NCBI RefSeq assembly: GCF_025244725.1
Contig: NZ_CP104203.1
Span: 992,001-1,056,000, forward strand
Reading direction: 5' to 3'
DNA length: 64,000 bases
From: Chryseobacterium oranimense
Lineage (GTDB): Bacteria; Bacteroidota; Bacteroidia; Flavobacteriales; Weeksellaceae
Translations under genes and position numbers: made by a program
The notes under the pieces: generated by a model
What the model was told of the DNA's origin: nothing
The model's database searches: none
The model's input: only the letters and a program-made list of their open reading frames with translations
In this document: positions 51,631 through 60,409 of the stretch, piece after piece
Position numbering within the stretch: the first letter of the stretch is position 1
Layout: each line of letters starts with the position of its first letter

Positions 51631-54261
51631 ATGAAAATTGAGAAGATACAGGCATTACGCGGCCCGAATATCTGGAGTATCAGACGGAAGAAGCTGATAC
51701 AGATGAGATTGGATCTGGAAGAAATGGAAAACTATCCCACCAATAAAATAGACGGTTTCCGGGAAAGGATTGAAAAACTGCTCCCGTCTCTGTATACTCA
51801 CAGATGCTCGGAAGGAGTGGAAGGCGGTTTTTTTCACAGAATAGAAACAGGTACGTGGATGGGCCATGTCATAGAGCACATAGCACTGGAAATACAGACT
51901 TTGGCAGGTATGGACGTTGGTTTCGGAAGAACCCGCGAAACAAAATCACCGGGAGTATACAATGTTGTATTTAATTATATTGAAGAAAATGCAGGAATCT
52001 ATGCTGCTGAAGAAGCTGTTAATATAGCTAGATCTTTGGTTGACAATACGGAATATGATATTAATGCCTGCATACAGAAACTGAAGGAGATAAGGGAACG
52101 TGTCCGTCTGGGACCTTCCACGGGAAGTATTGTAGAAGAAGCGGTTTCCAGAAAAATTCCATGGATCAGATTAGGAACAAACTCTTTGGTACAGCTTGGC
52201 TATGGAGTAAACCAGCAACGATTTCAGGCTACTATTACAGGAAATACAAGCTCCATTGCAGTAGATATTGCATGTAACAAGGAACTGACGAAAAAAATGC
52301 TTCACGACGCTGCTATTCCGGTTCCTGTAGGAGATCTGGTAACAGATGAGGAGGATTTAACAGCCGTCATCAGAAAGATAGGTTATCCAATCGTACTGAA
52401 ACCCCTTGACGGAAATCACGGCAAAGGTTCATCCATCAATGTAAACAATTGGGAGGCTGCGAAAATAGGATTGGAACATGCCCAAAAATACTCAAGGAAA
52501 GTTATTGTAGAAAAATATATTACCGGATATGATTTCAGAGTTCTGGTGATTAATAATAAAATGGTTGCTGCTGCAAGAAGAGTTCCTGCACACGTTGTGG
52601 GTGATGGTGAACTGACTCTTCAGCAACTGATAGACAAAGAAAACAAAGATCCGAGAAGAGGCTACGGCCACGAGAATGTCCTTACTGAAATAGAAGTAGA
52701 TAAGGATACTCTTGAGCTTCTTGAAAAACTTCAATATACCCTGGAAACTGTTCCTCAGAAAGGAGAAGTAGTCTATTTGAAATCTACTGCAAATCTTTCT
52801 ACAGGAGGTACTTCCATAGACGTTACCGATATGGTGCATCCCGAAAATATCACTATGGCTGAGAGGGTTTCTAAAATTATAGGGTTGGATGTCTGCGGGA
52901 TCGATATCATGGCGGAAAACCTAACTCAACCGCTTAAAGAAAGCGGGGCGGCTATCATAGAGGTAAATGCTGCACCTGGATTCAGAATGCATCTGGCTCC
53001 AAGCGAAGGCCTTCCAAGAAATGTTGCTGCACCAGTGGTTGATATGCTTTATCCTCCCGGAAAACCATTTACCATTCCAATTATTGCAGTAACAGGAACG
53101 AATGGAAAAACAACCACAACAAGACTGATTTCCCATATCGTAAAAAGTAATGGTTACCGTGTAGGTTTTACTACTTCCGACGGTATCTATATTCAAAATA
53201 CCATGCTTTCAAAAGGAGATACTACAGGACCTCTTTCTGCCGAATTTGTTTTAAAAGATCCTACTGTGGAATTTGCTGTTCTGGAAACTGCCAGAGGTGG
53301 AATCCTGCGTTCAGGTTTAGGATATTCCCAGTGCGATATCGGTGTTTTAACGAATATTGAGGAAGATCACTTGGGAATGAATGATATTCACAACCTGAAA
53401 GACCTTACCAAGGTAAAAAGAGTGGTTCTTGACAGTGTGAAGAAAAACGGATGGAGCGTTCTGAATGCCGATAATGAATACTCCATGAAGATTATTAATG
53501 ATCTTGACAGTAATGTTGCCATTTTCAGTATGAATGAAAATAATCCTCATATTGTAAAATTTGCCAAGGAAGGAAAAATCACCTGCATTTACGAAGAAGG
53601 CTTTGTGACCATTAAGAAAGGCGACTGGAAGATCAGAATAGGAAAAGCCAAAGACTTCCCGATTACGATGGAAGGTAAGGCCAGATTTATGATTGAAAAT
53701 GTGTTGGCCGCAAGTTTGGCCAGCTATCTTTATGGTTTCGGAATCGAAGATATCTCCAATTCTTTAAGAACTTTTATCCCAAGTGCTCAGCTTACTCCAG
53801 GAAGACTAAATATTTTTAAATTCAAAAACTTTAAGGTACTGATTGATTTTGCTCACAACCCTTCAGGATATGAGGCTATTGAGGATTATCTTAAAAATGT
53901 AGAGTCTACTAAAAAAATCGGTATTATTTCAGGAGTAGGTGACAGACGTGACAATGATATCCGGGAGTGCGGAAAAATTGCAGGAAGAATGTTTGATTAT
54001 ATCATCATCAGAAATGAAAAGCATCTGAGAGGCAGAACGGAAGAGGAGATCAACGGACTTATCATTGACGGTATCAACGAAGCCGGAAGAGATGTAAGCT
54101 ATGAGATTATTCCTAAGGAAATTGAAGCCTTAAAGCATGCCATGGGAATGGCTGAAGAAGGCACTTTCATTACAGCTTTAAGCGATGTTATTTCCAATGC
54201 TATTGATCTGGTGCAGGAGTACCAGGCCCGCGAGCTTATGGAAGACGATAAGAATTCTTAA
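51631..54261 (+). CDS. cphA: Cyanophycin synthetase
   Basis: An 876-residue two-engine ligase that builds multi-L-arginyl-poly-L-aspartate without a ribosome. The N-terminal domain (L-R-G-P-N-I-W-S at residues 9-16) is diagnostic. A central ATP-grasp domain follows (L-K-P-L-D-G-N-H-G-K-G-S-S, about 255-267; I-E-V-N-A-A-P-G-F-R-M-H near 440), adding Asp. The C-terminal Mur-ligase-like domain (V-T-G-T-N-G-K-T-T-T-T near 490; D-F-A-H-N-P near 740) adds Arg. Length is that of known enzymes (about 870-900). A TATCTTTG box (51578-51585) precedes it. With cphB and iaaA it makes a full storage-and-recovery loop. Confidence 0.97.
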   Translation: MKIEKIQALRGPNIWSIRRKKLIQMRLDLEEMENYPTNKIDGFRERIEKLLPSLYTHRCSEGVEGGFFHRIETGTWMGHVIEHIALEIQTLAGMDVGFGRTRETKSPGVYNVVFNYIEENAGIYAAEEAVNIARSLVDNTEYDINACIQKLKEIRERVRLGPSTGSIVEEAVSRKIPWIRLGTNSLVQLGYGVNQQRFQATITGNTSSIAVDIACNKELTKKMLHDAAIPVPVGDLVTDEEDLTAVIRKIGYPIVLKPLDGNHGKGSSINVNNWEAAKIGLEHAQKYSRKVIVEKYITGYDFRVLVINNKMVAAARRVPAHVVGDGELTLQQLIDKENKDPRRGYGHENVLTEIEVDKDTLELLEKLQYTLETVPQKGEVVYLKSTANLSTGGTSIDVTDMVHPENITMAERVSKIIGLDVCGIDIMAENLTQPLKESGAAIIEVNAAPGFRMHLAPSEGLPRNVAAPVVDMLYPPGKPFTIPIIAVTGTNGKTTTTRLISHIVKSNGYRVGFTTSDGIYIQNTMLSKGDTTGPLSAEFVLKDPTVEFAVLETARGGILRSGLGYSQCDIGVLTNIEEDHLGMNDIHNLKDLTKVKRVVLDSVKKNGWSVLNADNEYSMKIINDLDSNVAIFSMNENNPHIVKFAKEGKITCIYEEGFVTIKKGDWKIRIGKAKDFPITMEGKARFMIENVLAASLASYLYGFGIEDISNSLRTFIPSAQLTPGRLNIFKFKNFKVLIDFAHNPSGYEAIEDYLKNVESTKKIGIISGVGDRRDNDIRECGKIAGRMFDYIIIRNEKHLRGRTEEEINGLIIDGINEAGRDVSYEIIPKEIEALKHAMGMAEEGTFITALSDVISNAIDLVQEYQARELMEDDKNS

Positions 54262-54276
54262 TAAATTACCATAAAT

Positions 54277-54306
54277 AAAACGGCTGAATTTTCAGCCGTT
54301 TTTATT
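54277..54306 (+). terminator. cphA terminator
   Basis: AAAACGGCTGAA (54277-54288) and TTCAGCCGTTTT (54291-54302) are exact complements followed by T-rich sequence. Confidence 0.85.
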
Positions 54307-54622
54307 TTATATATTCTTTTACAATCAAACCAATTCAAAACTAATAAACATAAACATCTGCTTGATCTGTGAGAAATTAAAAACTTACTTCTATTTTTAA
54401 ATCACAAGCAAACCTATTGTATTTAGAGAATCTCTTTTACCACGCAAAGTTTAATTTTAATAGTGAAAATCTTAAGAATACAAAGAGGAAATCAATCTTC
54501 GATTGATCGATTAAGCGGCCGCATCACCGGGCAGCTTAATCAATGGTGCAGCCATTTATCTTTGCCTCCCTTAAAATAATAGGTGCTGAAATTAAAGCTT
54601 TGCGTTTAAAAAAAAGATAAAG
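54307..54622. other. Gene-free region with clustered hairpins
   Basis: Apart from 54491-54557 nothing is recognised here. That part is GC-richer and contains three inverted repeats: ATCAATC/GATTGAT (54491-54507), GATTAAGC (54509-54516) with GCTTAATC (54534-54541), and AATGG/CCATT (54543-54557). A TATCTTTG element follows at about 54557. It may be a small RNA or a remnant; no coding signal. Confidence 0.4.
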
Positions 54623-55117
54623 CTACTTCAGATCAAATAATGCTCTGGCTTTTTGAAGATAGGATTCTTCAACCTGAGAAAGATCAAGAAAATAGTTAGT
54701 CTGCCATTTTTGGGTAGCAATTGCCTGCTTGCTTTCGGTAAGATCCCAGCTTGGATATACCCTGATTCCTCTTTTACCAATTCTTTTACCGTGGGATAAA
54801 ATCCCTTTTTCTACCAGGATATCTTTAGAAAATATAAAAATTCCTCTGTTATTATTTGTAGAGGCAGAAATCAAATAAAAATCAAAGGTATCATTAGAAT
54901 CAAACGGAGCTGTTTCTCCTTCTTCATTACGTTTCCAGATGGTGACGAACTGGCCTGTTTTAGTCGGGGTTATTTTCGCTGTTCGGAATTTAATTTTGAG
55001 CTGATTTAAGGTAAAGCTGCAACCGGAATAATCTTTAGATTCTACATCTTCTTCAATATTTGAAATTTTCAGTCCAAGGGGTTGAAAAATCAATTCATCA
55101 ACATTTTTAAGAGTCAT
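54623..55117 (-). CDS. MepB family protein
   Basis: A 164-residue soluble protein of the MepB family, best known as the third gene of the staphylococcal mepRAB locus, with no established biochemical role. Family-like segments are Y-S-G-C-S-F-T-L-N near residue 31, F-R-T-A-K-I-T-P-T-K-T-G-Q-F-V-T-I-W-K-R near 43-62, and G-I-F-I-F-S-K-D-I-L near 92. The start is the ATG at 55117; the open frame extends to 55282, but the added residues are unrelated to the family and overlap the next gene's end. It is not next to the multidrug pump that accompanies it in Staphylococcus. Confidence 0.85.
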   Translation of the reverse strand: MTLKNVDELIFQPLGLKISNIEEDVESKDYSGCSFTLNQLKIKFRTAKITPTKTGQFVTIWKRNEEGETAPFDSNDTFDFYLISASTNNNRGIFIFSKDILVEKGILSHGKRIGKRGIRVYPSWDLTESKQAIATQKWQTNYFLDLSQVEESYLQKARALFDLK

Positions 55118-55235
55118 TATTTTTAATATAATTTTTAAGGCTAAGTTATAAAACCCGATCTCACAAAAATAACAAATCCCTCTGAATTCAGAAGGATAGT
55201 TATATTTAATGTTTGTTTGAAATTTTAGTTCCAGA

Positions 55236-56420
55236 CTATTCCTCTCCAAAAAAAGCATTAGAGCTTCCAATCCAGATCGCATCTTTCTTGTTGAAATCTA
55301 CGTTTACCATTGCCGCTTTTGTCATTCTTCCAAGATTCTCCAGTAGGATAGGGCGTTCTTCATTCTCATGCCAAACATACAGCAACCGGATTTCCGCTTT
55401 TGAAAACTCCCCATTAATATCTTCAAAAATAGGTTCGTAAGTTACTTTTCTCTGTAAAATATAATTTTCTTTATCCTCAATAGCCTCAGTAATTTCTTTT
55501 GTTGGATTTAAATTCACTCCGCTTCCTGCAAATGAAAATAAAGGTTTCAGGACAAAATTTTCAAGATTTTCATGTTCTGGAAATTCATGCAGGAAATAAC
55601 TTTTCGGAACAAACTGATGCTTTAAAATAGGAAGAAGAAATTTTGAGATCTTAAAAAACCAGTTCGGATGGGTGATCCATTTTACATCAATATCATCACG
55701 GAAATCAAATCCGGCTTTTAAATCCGGAATTCTGTCTAATTCATCAAAGATAACACGGTTGTAGATTCTTTTGATTTCAACAGGTTTTCCGTTGTTTTCA
55801 TAAAACAATTTTCTGCCTTCTTTTTTTACTTTCGTCAGGCAGACTGTTTTTATTCCTAATAACTGTTCTGTTAAAGCAAAATCAATTGCTGTTTTCTGTT
55901 TTTCAGGGAAAATTTCAAGCAGAATAACGTTTTCAGGGTTTTCATCACCTATAATTAATTTTTTTAGGTGATTTTTGAACTCGGCATGCAGCATTGTATT
56001 CCTGATCTCAGAAAGAAAAGGGTAGACTTCACAAAATGTATCTTCAAATACTTTTTGAAATGCATATAAAGAAGGGAAAGCCTGCAGTTCTATAAGCTGT
56101 GGTTCTATTTCCCCGTTTTCGCTTCGGCAGATCCCGAAATCAATAGTGAAAAAGTGGGGTTGGAGCGTGTCATTGGGAACTCTGCAATTGTCCGGAACAG
56201 CTTTATAGAGTACTTCAGCGGGAAGTTCTTTAATCTGATCAATAATACTTTCACTGGCATCAAGAAGCTTCTTCCTGAATTCGTTGGAAAGAAATAACGG
56301 GCTTTCTGAAATTCTGAAAGCAGGAGCAATGCCTCCTTTTTGAGTAAGCTTTTCCTTAAGCTGATCGTATTTTTCCTGTGAAAACTCCTGGTTGAACTGT
56401 TTTCTGTATTTTGGGATCAT
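55236..56420 (-). CDS. ATP-grasp-like protein (amidoligase region, gene C)
   Basis: A 394-residue protein whose C-terminal third resembles an ATP-grasp fold: F-V-L-K-P-L-F-S-F-A-G-S-G-V (about residues 287-300, lysine and glycine loop for ATP), then R-L-L-Y-V-W and L-E-N-L-G-R. The N-terminal part has F-G-I-C-R-S-E-N-G-E-I-E-P-Q-L-I-E-L-Q-A-F-P-S. Overall it is reminiscent of circularly arranged ATP-grasp ligases such as glutathionylspermidine-synthetase-like proteins, but I cannot name a substrate. It lies at the downstream end of the amidoligase run, separated from it by an inverted repeat pair. Confidence 0.65.
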   Translation of the reverse strand: MIPKYRKQFNQEFSQEKYDQLKEKLTQKGGIAPAFRISESPLFLSNEFRKKLLDASESIIDQIKELPAEVLYKAVPDNCRVPNDTLQPHFFTIDFGICRSENGEIEPQLIELQAFPSLYAFQKVFEDTFCEVYPFLSEIRNTMLHAEFKNHLKKLIIGDENPENVILLEIFPEKQKTAIDFALTEQLLGIKTVCLTKVKKEGRKLFYENNGKPVEIKRIYNRVIFDELDRIPDLKAGFDFRDDIDVKWITHPNWFFKISKFLLPILKHQFVPKSYFLHEFPEHENLENFVLKPLFSFAGSGVNLNPTKEITEAIEDKENYILQRKVTYEPIFEDINGEFSKAEIRLLYVWHENEERPILLENLGRMTKAAMVNVDFNKKDAIWIGSSNAFFGEE

Positions 56421-56504
56421 ATTTTTTCTTTGTGGTTTTGATTTAAAAAATCGAGCTGTGTGCCCGATTTTTAGTTGTAATGTAGTTGATACAATATCTT
56501 TTTT

Positions 56505-56590
56505 ATAATGCTTCGACTTCGCTCAGCATGACAGTGCTGAAAAAAAAGCTACCATTGGAGCTGTCATGCTGAGCGAAGTCGAAGCATTAT
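56505..56590. repeat. Inverted pair of the 29-bp dispersed repeat
   Basis: 56505-56533 and 56562-56590 are perfect 29-base inverted arms around a 28-base loop. The same 29 bases occur at 5413-5441. The pair lies in a 219-base gap between the glutamine-amidotransferase and ATP-grasp C genes. Confidence 0.92.
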
Positions 56591-56639
56591 TATCTTATAG
56601 GTTTCTATTTTCTAGCAATTTCCATCCTCTCGTTATGAG

Positions 56640-57473
56640 TTATGCTAAAATTTCACATCCCTTCAAAATGTTTTTTTTTGCTGACTGAAGGAATCTCGGC
56701 AGGATCTGGCTTCTGGTAAGGATAATCTTGTCTTCATCATCTATTCTGTCTACTGTTTCAAGATATTTTTCCATTCCGAAGTTCTCGATCATTGCCTCTT
56801 TATTTTTTTCATCTTTCAGGTTTTCGATCATGCCTTTCGGATCAGCTTCCGGATGGAACTGGGTTCCGAATATTTCATCTGAGAAACGTACAGCCATCAC
56901 AGCTCTTTCGAGGTTGATATGCGGTCTGAACTTTTCGATAGCCATAATTTTCATTCCCAATTCATCAAAACGGTCCATGTCCGGTTCAATAAACTGATAA
57001 GCTCTGGAATCCACAGCATAGAAGGGATCCTGAAGGTTTTTAAATAAAAATTCCTGTTCGCCTTCTTCTGTTTTGTGAACCGGCATTACCCCGAAAGAAT
57101 AAGATTTTCTTTTGCAGATATTGCCCAGTTTCCAGTGGATGCTTGCCAGTTGGAATGAATGGCAGATCAGGAACAGATATTTTTTATCTTCGTTGTATTG
57201 ATTATGATCTAAAACGGCATCCAGGAAAGCTGAATATCTGTCTTCCCAATCAAAACCTTCTCTGTGCGGGTTTCCGGGACCTCCTGAAGAAATAAAGATA
57301 TCAAAATCCTCAATATCCGGCATTTCATTCTTAAACCTTACATCAAATGTTTCGATGGTCACATTTTCTTCAGAGTTCTGCTGGAATGCTTCTGAAATTT
57401 CTTTAATATTTCTAAAGCCCTGATTCACATGGTTGTTGTTCATGTCTATCAATGCAATTCGAATATCTTTCAT
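56640..57473 (-). CDS. Class I glutamine amidotransferase-like protein
   Basis: A 277-residue stand-alone GATase-I domain protein. The triad is complete: Cys104 in L-I-C-H-S-F, and His207 and Glu209 in T-Q-F-H-P-E-A. The oxyanion strand S-G-G-P-G-N-P is near residue 63. The family releases ammonia from glutamine for a partner enzyme, or hydrolyses gamma-glutamyl amides. It lacks the synthetase half of GuaA. It sits 35 bases downstream of the GCS2 ligase, so a role with that ligase (supplying ammonia, or cleaving gamma-glutamyl bonds) is likely but inferred. Confidence 0.85.
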   Translation of the reverse strand: MKDIRIALIDMNNNHVNQGFRNIKEISEAFQQNSEENVTIETFDVRFKNEMPDIEDFDIFISSGGPGNPHREGFDWEDRYSAFLDAVLDHNQYNEDKKYLFLICHSFQLASIHWKLGNICKRKSYSFGVMPVHKTEEGEQEFLFKNLQDPFYAVDSRAYQFIEPDMDRFDELGMKIMAIEKFRPHINLERAVMAVRFSDEIFGTQFHPEADPKGMIENLKDEKNKEAMIENFGMEKYLETVDRIDDEDKIILTRSQILPRFLQSAKKNILKGCEILA

Positions 57474-57508
57474 ACTACTTCATATTTTTTGCAAAGTTAC
57501 CAAAAATA

Positions 57509-58627
57509 TTATGAAGCGGTTTCGCCATGTGTTATGCCATACTCTGTTTCTGAGATCATATAATCCACTACTTTAGTAAGATCGCCGGTTTCATTAAACA
57601 CTTTAAGCTGTCTGTCGGCTCCTGTTCCGTTTTCTAGAATGGTCCAGGCGTACTCAACCTCTTTTCTGCAGTCGAGTTCATCTACAACATCATCAATAAA
57701 TTCAAGAAGCTCTTTCAAAAGATGAGGATAAGGAACGGATTCTTCTTTTCCGAAGTCAATCAGATGGGCTTCAATACCACTTTTGGAAGCTCTCCATTTG
57801 TTTTCGTTCAGTAACAGTCTTCTATAGCTTCTGAAGCTTAAATTTTGCTGATGAAGCTTATAAATCTTTGCTACCAGACTCTGCATAATGGCAGCCAAAC
57901 AAACCGTTTCTTCTAATCTTAAAGGCATATCACAAATCCTGAATTCAATGGTAGGGTAGAATGGATGCACCCTCAGATCCCACCAGATCTTCTTGGCATT
58001 GTCGATGGTTCCTGTTTTTACCAGAAGGTCAACATAGCTGTCGAACTCAGCAAGAGAATTGAAATAGCTTGGAATACCTGTTCTCGGGAATTTTACAAAA
58101 ATTTCCTGCCTGTAGGACTTAAACCCTGTACTTCTTCCTATCCAGAAAGGAGAGTTTGTAGAAAGCGCATACACGTGCGGAAGAAAATAACGCATTACGT
58201 TCTGGATTCTTACCCCTTCTTCACGGTTGGGAATTCCAATATGAACGTGAAGACCAAAAATTAAATTTCCGCGGGCAACATCACCCATATCGTCTACAAT
58301 TTTGTTGTAACGCTCACCATCAGTTATGGTATTATGCTCCCAGTTCGAAAATGGATGGGTTCCTCCTCCGGAAACCCGAAGTCCCTGTTCATGGGCAGTA
58401 TTGATTAAATGCCTTCTCAGGTTGGTAAGCTCTGTTCTGGCTTCTTTAATATTCTGACAGATGCCGGTTTCCATTTCAATCATGGATTCGTGCATCTCGT
58501 GTTTTAAATTCTCACTTAAAACAGCTTTTCCTCCTTCAATAATCTTCGAAACATGAGATATTAAGTCTCTGCTCTCAACATCAATGATCTGATATTCTTC
58601 CTCGATTCCTATAGTAAATTGATGCAT
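57509..58627 (-). CDS. GCS2/YbdK-type carboxylate-amine ligase
   Basis: A 372-residue ligase of the glutamate-cysteine ligase family 2. The opening G-I-E-E-E-Y-Q (residues 7-13) gives the metal-binding glutamates. R-V-S-G-G-G-T-H-P-F near residue 82, G-L-H-V-H-I-G near 123 and the C-terminal E-F-R-I-C-D-M-P are family motifs. Length matches E. coli YbdK (372), which has weak gamma-glutamylcysteine activity and an unknown true substrate. It joins a carboxylate to an amine using ATP. It lies 33 bases downstream of an ATP-grasp gene and 35 upstream of the GATase gene. Confidence 0.92.
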   Translation of the reverse strand: MHQFTIGIEEEYQIIDVESRDLISHVSKIIEGGKAVLSENLKHEMHESMIEMETGICQNIKEARTELTNLRRHLINTAHEQGLRVSGGGTHPFSNWEHNTITDGERYNKIVDDMGDVARGNLIFGLHVHIGIPNREEGVRIQNVMRYFLPHVYALSTNSPFWIGRSTGFKSYRQEIFVKFPRTGIPSYFNSLAEFDSYVDLLVKTGTIDNAKKIWWDLRVHPFYPTIEFRICDMPLRLEETVCLAAIMQSLVAKIYKLHQQNLSFRSYRRLLLNENKWRASKSGIEAHLIDFGKEESVPYPHLLKELLEFIDDVVDELDCRKEVEYAWTILENGTGADRQLKVFNETGDLTKVVDYMISETEYGITHGETAS

Positions 58628-58660
58628 TTTTTTTCGTGTTTTTTATTCTTTAACAATGTT

Positions 58661-59614
58661 TTATTTTACGGAGTCTTTTACAAAAGTTCCCCAGGAAATA
58701 TTAGGTTTTCCGGGAACATATTCTTTTGCTTTTTCAATGGCAAGTTTGGCAGCATGTTCTACGATCCATGCAAAGTTTTCTTCGCCTACAGAATTTCTGT
58801 CGGCATCAGGAGCCGGATTACAGAAATCTATAGCATATGGAATCCCGTCTCTGATGGCAAATTCCACGGTATTGAAATCATATCCGAGAGCTTCGTTCAT
58901 TTTAATCGTATAATCGTGGATTGTCTTTAATAATTTTTCCAGATTTTCACCCTGGGTCTGGTGGGTAGTGGCATACCTCAGATGATGCGGATTACGCGGC
59001 TCGTAAGGCATAATATGAACATATTTTTTGCCAAGACAGTAAACCCTGTAGTAATCGTCAAATACAATCTCTTCCTGTACCATCATCACCAGCTGTTCGG
59101 TTTCACTTAATTTATTCCATAGGTCCTCAGGATTTTCTACTCTGTATACGCTTTTCCACCCGCCTCCGTCATGAGGTTTCATATAAGCCGGAAATCCTAC
59201 ATAATTGAAAATATATTCCCAGTCGTGAGGGAATTTCAGGTTTCTGAATGATGTTTCGGAAGTGTCTGTAGGTCTTTCGTGTGAAGGAAGCAGAACTGTT
59301 TTAGGAAGTGGAATTCCCAATTTCGTCATCAATGCATTATTGAAGAATTTTTCATCAGCGCTCCACCAGAATGGGTTATTGATTACATAAGTACCGTTAA
59401 GTGCCGCATTTTTCAAATAAGCTCTGTAAAAAGGAACATCCTGCGAAATTCTGTCGATGATGACTGCATAGCCGTAATCGGCACCCTGCTCCAGTTTATC
59501 GATATGAACTGCCTCGGCAATAATCTCACCGCCGCCAAGCTCATTTACTTTGTCGATAAAAGCCCAAGGAAATGTATCTTCCATACCGAATAGAATTCCC
59601 ACTTTTTTTGCCAT
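58661..59614 (-). CDS. ATP-grasp ligase (amidoligase region, gene B)
   Basis: A 317-residue ATP-grasp protein resembling D-Ala-D-Ala-ligase/RimK-type folds. The N-terminal Rossmann-like part is V-G-I-L-F-G-M-E. The ATP loop is Y-M-K-P-H-D-G-G-G-W-K-S near residues 153-164. The metal site is N-T-V-E-F-A-I-R-D-G-I-P-Y-A-I-D-F-C-N-P-A-P-D with Glu and Asp/Asn ligands near 260-280. The family forms acylphosphate intermediates and joins carboxylates to amines. It lies between the esterase and the GCS2 ligase with gaps of about 54 and 33 bases. Substrate unknown. Confidence 0.85.
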   Translation of the reverse strand: MAKKVGILFGMEDTFPWAFIDKVNELGGGEIIAEAVHIDKLEQGADYGYAVIIDRISQDVPFYRAYLKNAALNGTYVINNPFWWSADEKFFNNALMTKLGIPLPKTVLLPSHERPTDTSETSFRNLKFPHDWEYIFNYVGFPAYMKPHDGGGWKSVYRVENPEDLWNKLSETEQLVMMVQEEIVFDDYYRVYCLGKKYVHIMPYEPRNPHHLRYATTHQTQGENLEKLLKTIHDYTIKMNEALGYDFNTVEFAIRDGIPYAIDFCNPAPDADRNSVGEENFAWIVEHAAKLAIEKAKEYVPGKPNISWGTFVKDSVK

Positions 59615-59668
59615 AATTTCTGTTTTTAAATTGATGTATGTGTTATTATTTTAATCTTCTATATTGTT

Positions 59669-60379
59669 TTAAAAAAATGTACCTATAAATGTTGGAAAGA
59701 CCATTCTCCATAACGGCCAGTCGTGATTGATCCATTTTCTTTCATCATACCAGAAATCTATTCCTTTCGAGCTTAAGATATCTGCCATTTCAAGGTTTTT
59801 ATCTCTGCAGATATCCTGGTCTGAAGTGCTCATTACGATGTGCATATGTTTGTATTTCCATGCTTCGTCATTCTTTACGAACTCCCTTGGGCAGTTAAAG
59901 TAAACAAGTTCATCTGAATATCCGTCCATGAAATTCCTGATGCTGAATGCTCCCGAAAGACAGAACAGATGCGAAACCACATCCGGAAACCTGAAAGCAA
60001 AATTGGCAGCATGATAGCCTCCGAAACTTGCTCCCGCCACTGCGACCCGGTGTGTTTGATGGATCTTCTGGATATACGGGATAAATTCCTGAATCAGAAA
60101 TTGTACGTAAAGTTCATAATTCTTAATTCTTTGCTGAGGAGAAATTTTTTCATCATAAAAGCTCCAGCTGTCAATTGTCTGGATATTATAAAGCTTTACT
60201 TTTCCCTGTTCTATAAACCAATTAATGCTTCCGTTGAGATGAAAGTCATGATTTTGGGTGTACTGTCCCTGGGAAGTAGGAAACATGACGATGGGATATC
60301 CGTAATGTCCCGTAACCTCTACTTTAAGGCTTGTTCCTAATATGTTTGAATAATAATCTGTATGTTCTATATGCGGCAT
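59669..60379 (-). CDS. Esterase (alpha/beta-hydrolase) within the amidoligase cluster
   Basis: A 236-residue alpha/beta-hydrolase of the esterase D type without a signal peptide. The nucleophile elbow is G-A-S-F-G-G (Ser near 117). A C-terminal S-T-S-D-Q-D-I-C-R-D gives an acid, and W-I-N-H-D-W-P-L-W a histidine. Being cytoplasmic, placed between two ATP-grasp genes with 30- and 54-base gaps, it probably processes or releases an intermediate of the same pathway. This is inferred from context; homologues are annotated only as 'esterase'. Confidence 0.83.
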   Translation of the reverse strand: MPHIEHTDYYSNILGTSLKVEVTGHYGYPIVMFPTSQGQYTQNHDFHLNGSINWFIEQGKVKLYNIQTIDSWSFYDEKISPQQRIKNYELYVQFLIQEFIPYIQKIHQTHRVAVAGASFGGYHAANFAFRFPDVVSHLFCLSGAFSIRNFMDGYSDELVYFNCPREFVKNDEAWKYKHMHIVMSTSDQDICRDKNLEMADILSSKGIDFWYDERKWINHDWPLWRMVFPTFIGTFF

Positions 60380-60409
60380 TGATCAATTTCTTTTATTATA
60401 TTTTGTGTT

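Noticed and set aside
55118..55282. N-terminal extension of the MepB-like protein
   Set aside because: Overlaps the 3' end of the neighbouring ATP-grasp C gene and is not family-like.
56505..56590. Insertion-sequence ends or MITE
   Set aside because: The inverted arms are long and perfect, but no target-site duplication or transposase was found. Kept only as a dispersed repeat.
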